Shown piece after piece: positions 44,473 to 54,686 of a stretch of DNA of 64,000 nt. The stretch comes from Streptomyces barkulensis (lineage in GTDB: Bacteria > Actinomycetota > Actinomycetes > Streptomycetales > Streptomycetaceae): contig NZ_PGSG01000118.1 of the NCBI RefSeq assembly GCF_002843305.1, positions 680-64,679 of the forward strand. The letters run 5' to 3'. The position numbers and the translations under genes were made by a program. How positions within the stretch are numbered: position 1 is the stretch's first letter; each line of letters starts with the position of its first letter. The notes below the pieces were generated by a model. It did not search any database. It saw only the letters and a list, made by a program, of their open reading frames with translations, and had not been told where the DNA came from.

Positions 44473-47319
44473 TCAGCGGCGTCCGTCGTAGGGGCGGCCC
44501 GTGCGCTCCCGGCCGCGCCGCAGTTCGGTACGGAGCAGCCGGGCCATCGGGTCGAGCAGGCGGCGCGCCAGGTCGTCCAGGTCGAGGCCGGGGTCCTGCG
44601 GCACCTCGGGGGGACGGGCCGTGCCCCTGCCGGATACGGACGGCGCGGAGGGGGCGGGCGGTGCGGACGGCGCGGAGGCCGACCGCGGCCGGCCGCGCGC
44701 CGGTACCTCCCTGGCCGGCACACCCGCGGGCACGGCGGCGCGGCCGGTGCCCGTGGCGGTGCGCTGGACCGGTCCCGCCGCCCGGCCGGTCCCGCCGCCC
44801 GCCGCCGGGCCGCGGACCGGAGCCGGCCCGGGGACCGGCGCGGCGTTCCGTGGCCGGACCACGGGGATGTTCCCCGCCGGTGCCGGTGCCGGTGCCGGTG
44901 TGGTCGGCGGGCGGTCGGCGAACGCCGGCGTCTGCGGGCCGGCCGCCGGCAGGGAGCGCGCCGGCACGGCGGGGGCCGGGGCCGCCCCGGAGGTCTGTCC
45001 GCGGGGCGGCGCGGGCCGGACGACCGGGACACGCCGGCCGGGACCGGAAGACCCGGCGCCCCTGGAGCCGGACGCCTTGGGACCGGGAGGCACGGGCACG
45101 GACGCGGCCCGCTGGATTCGCGGTCCCGCAGACCGTACGGGCTTGCCCGCGGTCGGCGCGGAGTGGTCCCGGGAGGCGGCCGGTGCGTCGGACCAGCGCG
45201 CCGCCACCACGGGAGTACGTCCACCGGGGCGGGAGACGGAGGGCTCCGCCGCCCCTTGCGGAACCCGGGTCTTCAGGGTGAGCGGGCGCGCGGTGAGCAG
45301 CGCAAGGGTGCGGTGCGCTGCCGGTGCGGTGTGCGAGTGCGACCCGGAGGGTGTCACGGTGAGGGGGCGCGGGCCGGCGACGGTCCGGGCGACGACGGCC
45401 GGGCCCGGCGCGGCGGGGGGCCGCCGGCTTCCGGAGCCCGGCCCGCCGCGCGCCGCACCGGGCCGCCGTGCGCTCCCCGCCGGGCCTTCCCCGCCCGCGG
45501 TGCCGACGGAGCCCCCCGGAGCCGGCTGGTGGGGGACGACGGACGGGGCCGGCGTCACCAGCGGCGTGGCGGGCCCGTTTCGGTGGCTCACGGGTCCGGA
45601 CGGCGCGGTGTCCCCGGTGGGGGAGAGGTCTGCGGGACCACGCCGGGAGCCGTCCGTTCCCAGCAGCGGCGCACCCGCACCGCCGCCTCCCGGCGCGGGC
45701 GGTACGGCGGGCGGTACGGCGGGCGGTGCGGTTTCGGCGGACTCCCGGCCCCGGCGCGCCGGAGCGTGCCGGAGGTCCGGCCCGTGCGCCGTGCGGGAGG
45801 CGCGGTCACCGGATGGGAGGGAGCCGGACGGTTCGGCGCTCGGCGGCAGCGCGGACAGCGGTGCGCCCAGGCCGCCGCGCGTACGTGCCCCGGTCCGCCC
45901 CGCGCCCGGGCCCCGGCGCGGGGCGTCGTGGGCCGCTCCCCCCGCGTCGCCGTCGGACGGATCCGGTGCGCCGTCCGGTGCGCCGTCCGTGCGGCGCTGG
46001 ACGACGGGCAGCGCCGGACCGGGCGCGGCTCCGGCGCCGGGCGCGGGCGATGTGGTCGGCGCCGCTGCCGGGGTCGGGCCGGGCTCCGTCAGCGACACGG
46101 CGGTGGGGGGCAGCCCGCTCAGCGGGGCGCCCAGGGGCGCGCGGCTTGCCGCGCGCGCGGTGGCGTGCTGCCCGGGAGCGGCTGAGCGCGCCCTCGCCTC
46201 GCCCGGTGCGGTCGAACCGGCGCCGGGTGCGTCGGGGGGCGTACCGGCGCCGGGTGCCGGAGCGGCGGCGGGCGGCAGGGCGGGGAGGCGGCGCGCCGGT
46301 CCGACCGGGCGCCGGGCCACGGTCGGAGAAGAATCGACCGGACGTGCCCGGACGAGCGGGCGGGACGCCTCGGAGCCGGCCGTGACGGCCGTCCCCGGCC
46401 GCCTGCCGCCCCGGGTGAGCCGTGGCTCCGCGACCGCCGCCGTGGCCGCCGTAGCCGTCGCCGCCGTCTGCCGGCCGGCCGGTTCGGAAGGTGCGGACCC
46501 ACCGGGAGCGGGCCGGGTCGCGCTCCCGTCAGTGGCTGCGGCCGGGAGCACGGCCACGCGCCGTACCAGCGGGATCTCCGGAACGGCTGGCCGGGGGCCG
46601 CCGTCGGCGGGGGCCACGACCGGACCGGTGGCGGGCCTCGCCGCCCGCTGGACGCGGGGAGGCGACGGGGAGAACACGGCGGGTGAGCCCGTGGAGGTGA
46701 GCCCACGGGGGCGCGGCGCATCGGCCGGACCGCCCTTCCCGGCGGGGCCGTCGTCACCGCCGTCGTCACCGCCGTCGCCGGGGCGCGCCACGGCCGGCTC
46801 CCGCCCCGAGCCCGCGCTCGCGGACGGAAGGGGCGGGGCGGCCGGAGAGGAGGGAGCGGCCGGAGCAGTGGCCGGACGGGCCGGGCCGTCCGCGGCTCCG
46901 GCCTCCGACGCGCCCTCCCACGGGCCGTCGGCCTCCCGCGGGCGCACTGCCCGCAGCAGCAGCGGCCCCCCGCCTTCGCGGGCATGCCGGGGGGCGGCCG
47001 GGCGGGCGACACCGCGCACCAGACCGGCCGGGGCCGTGGGCAGCACGGCATGGCCGAGACCGGTGCCGAACGACGGATTCCGCCAGGCGGCCAGGCCCGC
47101 GCGGAAGGCCAGGCCGTCACTGACACCGAGCGGTGCGCGTGCCACGGTGAGCTCCGGTGGCGCGGTACGGCGCCAGCCGCCGTCCCAGTCGCCGGGCACG
47201 GAGGAGACCGGCCCGCCGGGCGCGCCCCGGTCCGGACCGCCTCTTTCGGGCGGACCGCCGGGGCGGGCGGTCCGCCCGGGAGGGGCGGTCCGGCGGCGCA
47301 GCCTGCCCCACCATGCCAT
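44473..47319 (-). CDS. CIS-cluster 948-aa Pro/Ala-rich disordered protein
   Basis: This protein is almost all low complexity (Pro, Ala, Gly, Ser, Arg). Folded-looking parts are only at the ends: residues 50-130 (with DGLAFRAGLAAWRNPSFG) and the last 45 residues, DLDDLARRLLDPMARLLRTELRRGRER, an amphipathic helix conserved beside Streptomyces CIS genes. Short elements such as PVVQRR or IPVVRP recur. The plus strand is also open over most of this stretch. The minus frame was preferred because it starts four bases after the small DUF6760 gene, ends 31 bases before the next CIS gene, and has the C-terminal helix. It may be a scaffold, tape-measure substitute or particle-associated linker; function unknown. 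Confidence 0.7.
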   Translation of the reverse strand: MAWWGRLRRRTAPPGRTARPGGPPERGGPDRGAPGGPVSSVPGDWDGGWRRTAPPELTVARAPLGVSDGLAFRAGLAAWRNPSFGTGLGHAVLPTAPAGLVRGVARPAAPRHAREGGGPLLLRAVRPREADGPWEGASEAGAADGPARPATAPAAPSSPAAPPLPSASAGSGREPAVARPGDGGDDGGDDGPAGKGGPADAPRPRGLTSTGSPAVFSPSPPRVQRAARPATGPVVAPADGGPRPAVPEIPLVRRVAVLPAAATDGSATRPAPGGSAPSEPAGRQTAATATAATAAVAEPRLTRGGRRPGTAVTAGSEASRPLVRARPVDSSPTVARRPVGPARRLPALPPAAAPAPGAGTPPDAPGAGSTAPGEARARSAAPGQHATARAASRAPLGAPLSGLPPTAVSLTEPGPTPAAAPTTSPAPGAGAAPGPALPVVQRRTDGAPDGAPDPSDGDAGGAAHDAPRRGPGAGRTGARTRGGLGAPLSALPPSAEPSGSLPSGDRASRTAHGPDLRHAPARRGRESAETAPPAVPPAVPPAPGGGGAGAPLLGTDGSRRGPADLSPTGDTAPSGPVSHRNGPATPLVTPAPSVVPHQPAPGGSVGTAGGEGPAGSARRPGAARGGPGSGSRRPPAAPGPAVVARTVAGPRPLTVTPSGSHSHTAPAAHRTLALLTARPLTLKTRVPQGAAEPSVSRPGGRTPVVAARWSDAPAASRDHSAPTAGKPVRSAGPRIQRAASVPVPPGPKASGSRGAGSSGPGRRVPVVRPAPPRGQTSGAAPAPAVPARSLPAAGPQTPAFADRPPTTPAPAPAPAGNIPVVRPRNAAPVPGPAPVRGPAAGGGTGRAAGPVQRTATGTGRAAVPAGVPAREVPARGRPRSASAPSAPPAPSAPSVSGRGTARPPEVPQDPGLDLDDLARRLLDPMARLLRTELRRGRERTGRPYDGRR

Positions 47320-47323
47320 GAGC

Positions 47324-47482
47324 TCAACCGCCTTCGTTCACACGGGTGTTGATACGGGCGATCTCGGCCACCCACTGCCGTCGTTCGTCATGGGTCAGGT
47401 CGAGGATCTCCTCGCGTGGCCAGTGGAAGTGGTAGGCGATGTACGCGATCTCCTCCCGGAGCCGGGGAAGGGCGTACGTCAC
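47324..47482 (-). CDS. Small CIS-associated DUF6760 protein, 52 aa
   Basis: This short gene begins with a GTG overlapping the stop of its neighbour in a GTGA junction. It encodes TYALPRLREEIAYIAYHFHW followed by PREEILDLTHDERRQWVAEI and RINTRV. The pattern (IAYHFHW, EEIxxLxHxERxxWVxEI) is the DUF6760 family found with contractile tails, similar to short phage tail-chaperone or GpX-type products. It is helical, hydrophilic and cytoplasmic. Its place between the CxxC protein and the large disordered protein is the usual one in Streptomyces CIS clusters. Function is unknown; an assembly chaperone is likely. Confidence 0.85.
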   Translation of the reverse strand: MTYALPRLREEIAYIAYHFHWPREEILDLTHDERRQWVAEIARINTRVNEGG

Positions 47483-47973
47483 GATTCCCCCAGGCGCCCA
47501 CCCGAGAGGTCGACCTCGAAGCCACCCTCGCAGTGCGGGCAGGTCACCGCCGCCCGGGTGTGGCCCTCGCTGTTGACGCGGCGGTAGAAGTCCTGGAGGA
47601 AGGCGACGTCGGTGGCGTACATCCGCTCCACGACCCCGGCGTGCACATCGGTGACCGTGCCGATCCGGGTGATCACCTGACTCAGCAGCACCACGCTCAG
47701 GTACGCCGGGTTCTCCTTGACCCGCAGATCGATCTGGGGCCGCAGCTCGTCGCGGGCGGTGGCCAGGCGCATCGCGCCGTGGCGGTGCACCGTGCCCGCC
47801 TCGTCGACGTAGCCGCGCGGCAGCTCGAACTCGAACTCGGTGCGCAGCCCGTGGTCCTCTCCGGGCGGCGAGGCGGCGGCGGGGGCCGCCGCCGTCTGCT
47901 CCGCGGCCGGGGCGGGCGCCGTCACCTGGAGGATCTCCTCCAGATTGCCCGCCGTCACCGTACGGCGTCTCAT
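47479..47973 (-). CDS. CIS-associated tail assembly protein with CPHC motif
   Basis: This 164-aa protein has an Ala-rich N-terminal linker, a central domain (TEFEFELPRGYVDEAGTVHRHGAMRLATARDE) and a C-terminal CPHCEGGFEVDL element that may bind metal with other residues. Domains of this type, with RxxGxMRxATAxDEL, occur next to tube genes in phage-like and CIS loci and are thought to be assembly chaperones; I do not know a tested function. ATG overlaps the tube stop by four bases. Confidence 0.7.
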   Translation of the reverse strand: MRRRTVTAGNLEEILQVTAPAPAAEQTAAAPAAASPPGEDHGLRTEFEFELPRGYVDEAGTVHRHGAMRLATARDELRPQIDLRVKENPAYLSVVLLSQVITRIGTVTDVHAGVVERMYATDVAFLQDFYRRVNSEGHTRAAVTCPHCEGGFEVDLSGGRLGES

Positions 47974-48410
47974 TCGACGATGATCTCCTCGAACACGATC
48001 GTGACGGACTCGGTGGCCGGAGACGACTCGCCGGCCTTCAGGGACGGGCCCTCCCACCTGGAGGCCCAGCCCTGCATCAGCTGGATGCGGCGGACCGTGT
48101 TGCCCTCGGAGTCCTTGATCTCGATGGTGAGGTTCTGCCGTGCGGAGTTCACGGCGCCGTTGTTCAGGGTTTCCTTGATCCAACTGGTGAACTCGCTGCT
48201 CTGGTCGAGTCCCCGGGTGATCGTGATCTCCCCGGCCTGCCGGGCGCCGGGCTGCTTGCGGATGATCTGCTTGCCCTCCGCGCTGACCTGCTTGACCTCG
48301 ACGACCTCCTCCTCGACGGTCAGCCCGCTGATCTCCTGGACCGACTCGACCAGGTAGCCGCCGAGCTGCACGCCGAAGACATGGGTGGAAAGAGCATCGC
48401 CCACTGCCAT
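47970..48410 (-). CDS. CIS inner tube protein (gp19 family; Afp/Pvc1)
   Basis: This 146-aa protein builds the Hcp-like tube expelled on contraction. It begins MAVGDALSTHVFGVQLGGYLVESVQEISGL and includes ARQAGEITITRGLDQSSEF and WASRWEGPSLKAGE, typical of gp19-like tubes. Thirty-four bases separate it from the sheath gene, the standard order sheath-tube in CIS. Ribosome site AAGGAAAGGTG lies upstream. Confidence 0.95.
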   Translation of the reverse strand: MAVGDALSTHVFGVQLGGYLVESVQEISGLTVEEEVVEVKQVSAEGKQIIRKQPGARQAGEITITRGLDQSSEFTSWIKETLNNGAVNSARQNLTIEIKDSEGNTVRRIQLMQGWASRWEGPSLKAGESSPATESVTIVFEEIIVE

Positions 48411-48444
48411 GACTGTTGGTCACCTTTCCTTGCGGACCCGTGGG

Positions 48445-50013
<1,569 letters not shown>

Positions 50014-50159
50014 GCTCGCTCCTTAAGCGTTCTTGCAGGTCACCTGTGTCCAGGGCGAGTCTGCGCGGTGGGTCCGGCCCGGGGACAGGGACCCGCGGCC
50101 CTGCGCGGGGGCAGGACAACTGCCCTCCCGGACTCCCCGCGCCGGCCGCCCGGCACCGG
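50014..50159. other. Gap between effector candidate and sheath gene
   Basis: This 146-base gap holds no gene. It separates the DUF4157 gene from the sheath gene and is long compared with other gaps in the operon, so a promoter for the structural genes is possible. Confidence 0.4.
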
Positions 50160-51707
50160 TCACACCTTGCCCCGCACGACGAGTTCGTTGAGGATGCGCT
50201 CGAACGTGACGGGGTCCCGCCCGGTCGCGTTGTTGCCGGTGTAGCCGAAGGTGGCCGGCCAGGGGCGGTCATCGGGGGACTTGCGCTTGTACTTGTCCAG
50301 GTGCGCCAGGAACGACTTGGCCGTGTTGGGCGGCAGCTTCGTCCCGGTCCGCATGGCGCCGACGGCCGCGTCCCCCAGCAGCGCGTACATGTGTTCCTCG
50401 AAGAACTTGCGCTGTTTGGCCTTGTCGTTCCCGACCGCCACGTCGTCCAGCATGTGCTTGTAGACGGTAGTGGCCAGTCCGTCGAGGTGGAGGACCAGGT
50501 CCCTCTCCTTCTGCCGCTCCTGTTCGGCCGCCTGCTGGAGCTGCTCCCGCTGCTCGGGTGTGGCGTTGCCGGGCGCCAGCCGGGTCGGGTCGAGGGGGGG
50601 ATAGACGACCTCGGCGACGTGCGGCCTGGTGCCCCACGCCGTCCCCGTCTTCTTCCCGATGTGGCCGGTGCTGGCGAGCGAGGTGATGTCGAACCAGGCC
50701 TGTTCGACGCGCTGGTCGTCGAAGACGACGATGTCCGGCCGGGTGTGGCCGTGCGTGACCTGGGTGGCGATCGTCCAGCCGGCCGGCAGGTGGCCCCTGA
50801 TCTCGTTGAGCCTGGCCGTGACGAGCGCCTCCACGGCGTAGCCGAACGCCGTGTGCAGGAACGCGGTCTTCGAGCGGTCGCTCATGTAGGCGTTGACCAC
50901 CTGGTACCAGCGTTCGATGTACCCGTTGTTGGTGACCGGTACGTGGTCGGGGCTGGCGATGATGGTCTCGGCCGCGTTCTCCACCAGGTCCCCCAGCGCC
51001 CTCCCGAACGCGTCCAGGGAGTTCGTGGACTGCTTGTACCACGCGATGGCCCGCTGCACCGGGGTGTCCTCACCGGCCTTCCGCCCTGCCCCGGCGGCGG
51101 TCGCCTCCGCCTGCCGGACGGGGGCCGGACCCGCGAGCGCGCGGCGCGCGTTGGCCTCGGCGGCCCGCTCGAAGCGGTCGCCGGGGTCGCTGACGCGCAG
51201 TCCGTCACCGCGGTCCGTGCCCGTGACCGCGCCGTGCCGCTGCTGGATGACATGGGTGAGTTCATGCGCGAGGGTGTGCCTGTCGGCGCCGCCGTCGCCG
51301 ATGACGACGTGCCGGCCGGAGGTGTAGGCGCGGGCGCCGATCTCGGCGGCGGACCGCCGGGCGGCCGCGCCGGTGTGCAGGCGGACGTCGGAGAAGTCGG
51401 CGCCGAGCCGGGCCTCCATCTCCTCACGCAGCGGCGCGTCGAGCGGCCGTCCGGGCCCGCGCAGCACCTGGTGGACGGTGGAGCGCTGCACCGGCGCCGC
51501 GCCGCCCCACTCCCGGTCGCCGTCGGCCTCGCACCGGGCACGCTGGACCATGCGGGTGACTGCGGCGTTGCCGGCCGACGCCTGGAGGCCGAGCAGGCCG
51601 GCCGGGGGCGCCGCGGCGCCCCCGGCCGGCGATGAGGTGGTCGCCCGTCCCGTCCGGGGCCGGCCGGCCCGCCGCTGGGCCGATTGATCCGGTTCGTGGG
51701 TCTGCAC
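50160..51707 (-). CDS. DUF4157 protein, candidate CIS cargo/effector
   Basis: This 515-aa protein has a disordered N-terminus with GLQASAGNAAVTRMVQR, a motif common to CIS-linked proteins, then a DUF4157 domain with the HExxH signature (His148-Glu149, His152 in AHELTHVIQQ). The C-terminal 290 residues are of unknown family; they contain RPDIVV (Asp325) and, 15 residues on, WFDITS (Asp340, Thr342) followed by HIGKK, loosely like a PD-(D/E)XK nuclease core. DUF4157 domains often mark eCIS cargo. A GTG with GGAAGG eight bases upstream was taken as start; an ATG 15 codons earlier is possible. It lies inside the CIS operon between ATPase and sheath genes. Confidence 0.8.
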   Translation of the reverse strand: MQTHEPDQSAQRRAGRPRTGRATTSSPAGGAAAPPAGLLGLQASAGNAAVTRMVQRARCEADGDREWGGAAPVQRSTVHQVLRGPGRPLDAPLREEMEARLGADFSDVRLHTGAAARRSAAEIGARAYTSGRHVVIGDGGADRHTLAHELTHVIQQRHGAVTGTDRGDGLRVSDPGDRFERAAEANARRALAGPAPVRQAEATAAGAGRKAGEDTPVQRAIAWYKQSTNSLDAFGRALGDLVENAAETIIASPDHVPVTNNGYIERWYQVVNAYMSDRSKTAFLHTAFGYAVEALVTARLNEIRGHLPAGWTIATQVTHGHTRPDIVVFDDQRVEQAWFDITSLASTGHIGKKTGTAWGTRPHVAEVVYPPLDPTRLAPGNATPEQREQLQQAAEQERQKERDLVLHLDGLATTVYKHMLDDVAVGNDKAKQRKFFEEHMYALLGDAAVGAMRTGTKLPPNTAKSFLAHLDKYKRKSPDDRPWPATFGYTGNNATGRDPVTFERILNELVVRGKV

Positions 51708-51867
51708 GTGACGCGCCTTCCGGTTCGCTGGTCGGGGCCGTACCAAGGCCACCGGCGCGCGGAGCGGGGGGCAAGGGACGGGAGGGCGGCGGCCGGGCTC
51801 TCCTCTTGCCCTTCGGGGCCGCCCGCACGGGTCCGGTGGGTGGCGGCGGACCCGCGCGGCCCGCCCC

Positions 51868-53988
51868 TCACGCGTCGGCGGCCTCCGCCAGGTACGGCCC
51901 GAACTCGCCCGCCAGGACCAGCCGGCCCAGCTTGCGGTACTCCTGCGCGACCGCCCTGACCACCTGCCGCATCGTCAGCGGCCCCCCTGCCTCCGCCGCG
52001 AGGTAGGCGGCCGTCACCGCGCAGGCCCGGATCGAGCCGCCGGCCATCTCGAAGCGGTCCGCGCAGAAGGCGAGGTCCAGATCGCCGTCCCGGGGCAGCA
52101 CCCCGCCCAGGCACCGCTCCCACAGGGCCAGGCGCTGCCCTGCGTCGGGCACGGGGAAGTCGGCCACCACGTCCAGGCGGCGGGTGAACGCCTCGTCCAG
52201 GTTGGCCCGCAGGTTGGTGGTGAGCACCGCGATCCCGTCGAAGGACTCCATGCGCTGCAGCAGATACGCCGACTCGATGTTGGCGTGCCGGTCGTGGGCG
52301 TCCCTCACCTCCGAGCGTTTGCCGAAGATCGCGTCGGCCTCGTCGAAGAGCAGTACCGCGTTGACGGCCGACGCCTCGGTGAAGATCCGCTCCAGGTTCT
52401 TCTCGGTCTCCCCGACGTACTTGTCGACCACCGTGGACAGGTCCACCACGTACAGGTCCATGCCCAGGTCGGCGGCGACCACCTCGGCCGACATGGTCTT
52501 GCCGGTGCCCGACTCGCCGGCGAACAGCGCGATCACCCCGCGCCCCCGGCCGCCGCCGGGCCGCATCCCCCACCGCCCGAGCACCTGCTCGCGGTGACGG
52601 GCGCGCAGCGCCAGCTCGCGCAGCCGCCGGTGGGTGGCCGGCGGGAGGACCAGGTCGTCCCAGCCGACGCCGGGCTCCACCCGGCGGGCGAGTCGGTCCA
52701 GTCCCGCACCGTTCTGGGCGCGCACGGCGGCCCGCAGGTCGTCGGGGTCCACCGGGCGGCCCGCCAGGGCTGCGGTGCGGGTCGCCACGTCGGCGGCGCG
52801 GCGCAGCTGCCCGGAGTCCAGGCGGTGCGCGGCGACCGCCCGGGCCAGCGCCTCGGTGCCGTCGGCCGCGGAGCCGGCCGCGCGGTCGCCGACGGCGGCC
52901 CGCTCCAGGGCGTGCCGCCAGCGCTCGGCCTGCCGCTCGGGGGACGGTGCCGGAACGGTCAGGACGACGGGGGTGTCGGCCGCCCACGCCGGGTCCCAGT
53001 CGGTGGTGCCGTGCGTCAGCAGCGGGATCCCCCGCAGCGCACCGCACAACGCCGCCAGTATCCGGGCCCGCTCCCCGGGCTTGTCGGGCAGTGCCTCCAG
53101 GGGGCCGAGGACGACCCCGGAACCGGTCAGGCGGGCTTCGAGGGCGGCCACCCGGGCGAGGGCCGGCACGTCGCCGGAGCGCCGGGCGAGCGCCGCCGCG
53201 TCCAGGACGAGCGGACGCGGCCCGGCCGCGCGCAGGGCGGCCACGGCCAGCCCTCCGGCGTCGCCGCCCCGGTCGCGCAGGTGGACCAGGCCGGCACCGG
53301 TCCCGGCCGCGGCGGCCGCTGCGCGGATCTGCGCCGCCTCGGCGGTCGGGTCCTCCCACGCCTCGCCGAGCACCCCGGCGAGCCGGGTGTCGGGTCGCGC
53401 GTCGCCCAGCAGGTGCCCGGTGACCCGGTCGGGTACGGCCAGGACACGGGACAGCGGTGGCCGTTCCGGCTCGGTGACCTCCAGCAGACCGCCCTCCACC
53501 AGCGGCGCTCCGGGGGCGAGCCGGAAACGGGCGGGGGACGCCCCGGCGAGCCCGCACAGCTCCAGGGCGAGCCCGACCGTGGGCCGGCGGCGCGTCAGGT
53601 CGTCGTTGAGGTAGCCGTAGAGCCGCTCGAACCGCGCGTCCAGATCGGGCGCCACCGCGATCAGCAGCAGGTCCAGGTCCAGCGGGGACAGTCCGAACCG
53701 CGCGGCGAGGCCGCCGAGGACGGAACCGGCCGGCGGATGCCAGGGGTCGTGGGCGGGCAGGCCGAGGCCGCCCGGCTCGTCCAGGATGCGGGCGGCCGCC
53801 TCGGGGGTGAGGTACTGGCCCCGGTAGGGGTCGTCGGGGTCGGGGTCGGTGGCGCGGCGGGACGCCACCGCGTGCCGCACCCGCTCCTCCACCGCGCGGA
53901 GCCGCGCCCACACATGCTCCACGCCGACGCCGACGACGGCGGTGGCCTCGGCGGCGGTCCGCGGGGCGGTTTCGGCGGTGTGCGTCAC
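51868..53988 (-). CDS. CIS AAA+ ATPase (Afp/Pvc15)
   Basis: This 706-aa protein has an N-terminal alpha-helical part and winged-helix-like middle with a degenerate nucleotide-binding region (residues 230-380), followed by one classical AAA+ module: Walker A GESGTGKT near residue 475, Walker B VLLFDEAD and the sensor TTNLRANLDEAF with Arg finger RRLD. Afp15/Pvc15 ATPases are needed for assembly and cargo loading. The GTG overlaps the DUF4255 stop. The gap of 160 bases after its stop shows no gene. Confidence 0.94.
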   Translation of the reverse strand: MTHTAETAPRTAAEATAVVGVGVEHVWARLRAVEERVRHAVASRRATDPDPDDPYRGQYLTPEAAARILDEPGGLGLPAHDPWHPPAGSVLGGLAARFGLSPLDLDLLLIAVAPDLDARFERLYGYLNDDLTRRRPTVGLALELCGLAGASPARFRLAPGAPLVEGGLLEVTEPERPPLSRVLAVPDRVTGHLLGDARPDTRLAGVLGEAWEDPTAEAAQIRAAAAAAGTGAGLVHLRDRGGDAGGLAVAALRAAGPRPLVLDAAALARRSGDVPALARVAALEARLTGSGVVLGPLEALPDKPGERARILAALCGALRGIPLLTHGTTDWDPAWAADTPVVLTVPAPSPERQAERWRHALERAAVGDRAAGSAADGTEALARAVAAHRLDSGQLRRAADVATRTAALAGRPVDPDDLRAAVRAQNGAGLDRLARRVEPGVGWDDLVLPPATHRRLRELALRARHREQVLGRWGMRPGGGRGRGVIALFAGESGTGKTMSAEVVAADLGMDLYVVDLSTVVDKYVGETEKNLERIFTEASAVNAVLLFDEADAIFGKRSEVRDAHDRHANIESAYLLQRMESFDGIAVLTTNLRANLDEAFTRRLDVVADFPVPDAGQRLALWERCLGGVLPRDGDLDLAFCADRFEMAGGSIRACAVTAAYLAAEAGGPLTMRQVVRAVAQEYRKLGRLVLAGEFGPYLAEAADA

Positions 53989-54686
53989 GGCCGGCGCTCC
54001 CCCCGGCGGCGCCGGGCGGGCGCGGACGGCCGCTCGCGTGGACCGGCGAAGCCCTCCGGTCCCGGATCGCCCACCTCCGTGTAGCGCAGCCGCCGTCCCG
54101 CCGGCTCCCCGTCCCCGTGCCGGACGGCGGAGCGCACGGCGAGCCCTTCGGTGACCGGCGGCGCGACGGTGCGGCTCACTCCGGCGAGCGGCGCCCTCAC
54201 CCGCACCTTGAGCGAGACCTTCAGCTCCCCGCCGAGCGCCGACCACACCTCGGAGACGGCCGGTACGTCGTCCCCCGCCCCCACGGTCTCCAGTCCCACG
54301 GTCAGGCCGAGTTCGGCGAGCGTGCCGGTGAGCAGCCGCGCGGGCAGGGTGTCGGCGGCCACCAGGCGGGCGAGTACCTGCGAGAGCAGCCGGTGCTCGT
54401 CCTGCGGGCGGCTCGCCCAGGCCGTGACCAGGTACGTCAGCTCGAACCAGCGCGGCGGGGTGCGCCGCGCCACGAGGTGTCCGTCCGCGTCGTACACCTC
54501 TCCGGTGCCGCTGCCGCGCCGGGCGGTGTCCTCGCGGATGTCGTACAGGAAGACGCAGACCGCCGGGCCGGTGCGGCGCGCCGCCCAGTCCCGGGTGGGG
54601 GCGTCGAAGACCACCTCGACGCCCGACGCCTCCAGGCCGGACTCGCCCAGCAGACGGCGCAGCCCCTCGTCGACCTCGTGGATCAC
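53985..54686 (-). CDS. DUF4255 cap-type protein (Afp/Pvc16)
   Basis: This 233-aa protein begins MIHEVDEGLRRLLGESG and has VFLYDIREDTARR and FELTYLVTAWASRPQDEHRLLSQVL, diagnostic of DUF4255 (Pvc16 N-terminal domain), the terminator that caps tube and sheath. GTG start overlaps the TolB-like gene's stop and its own stop overlaps the ATPase start. The last 40 residues are an Arg/Pro-rich tail without family similarity. Confidence 0.93.
   Translation of the reverse strand: MIHEVDEGLRRLLGESGLEASGVEVVFDAPTRDWAARRTGPAVCVFLYDIREDTARRGSGTGEVYDADGHLVARRTPPRWFELTYLVTAWASRPQDEHRLLSQVLARLVAADTLPARLLTGTLAELGLTVGLETVGAGDDVPAVSEVWSALGGELKVSLKVRVRAPLAGVSRTVAPPVTEGLAVRSAVRHGDGEPAGRRLRYTEVGDPGPEGFAGPRERPSAPARRRRGERRP

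Noticed and set aside
44501..47587. 1,028-aa plus-strand gene opposite the Pro/Ala-rich CIS protein
   Set aside because: It is equally low-complexity but would overlap two other CIS genes and lacks any recognisable end or ribosome site.
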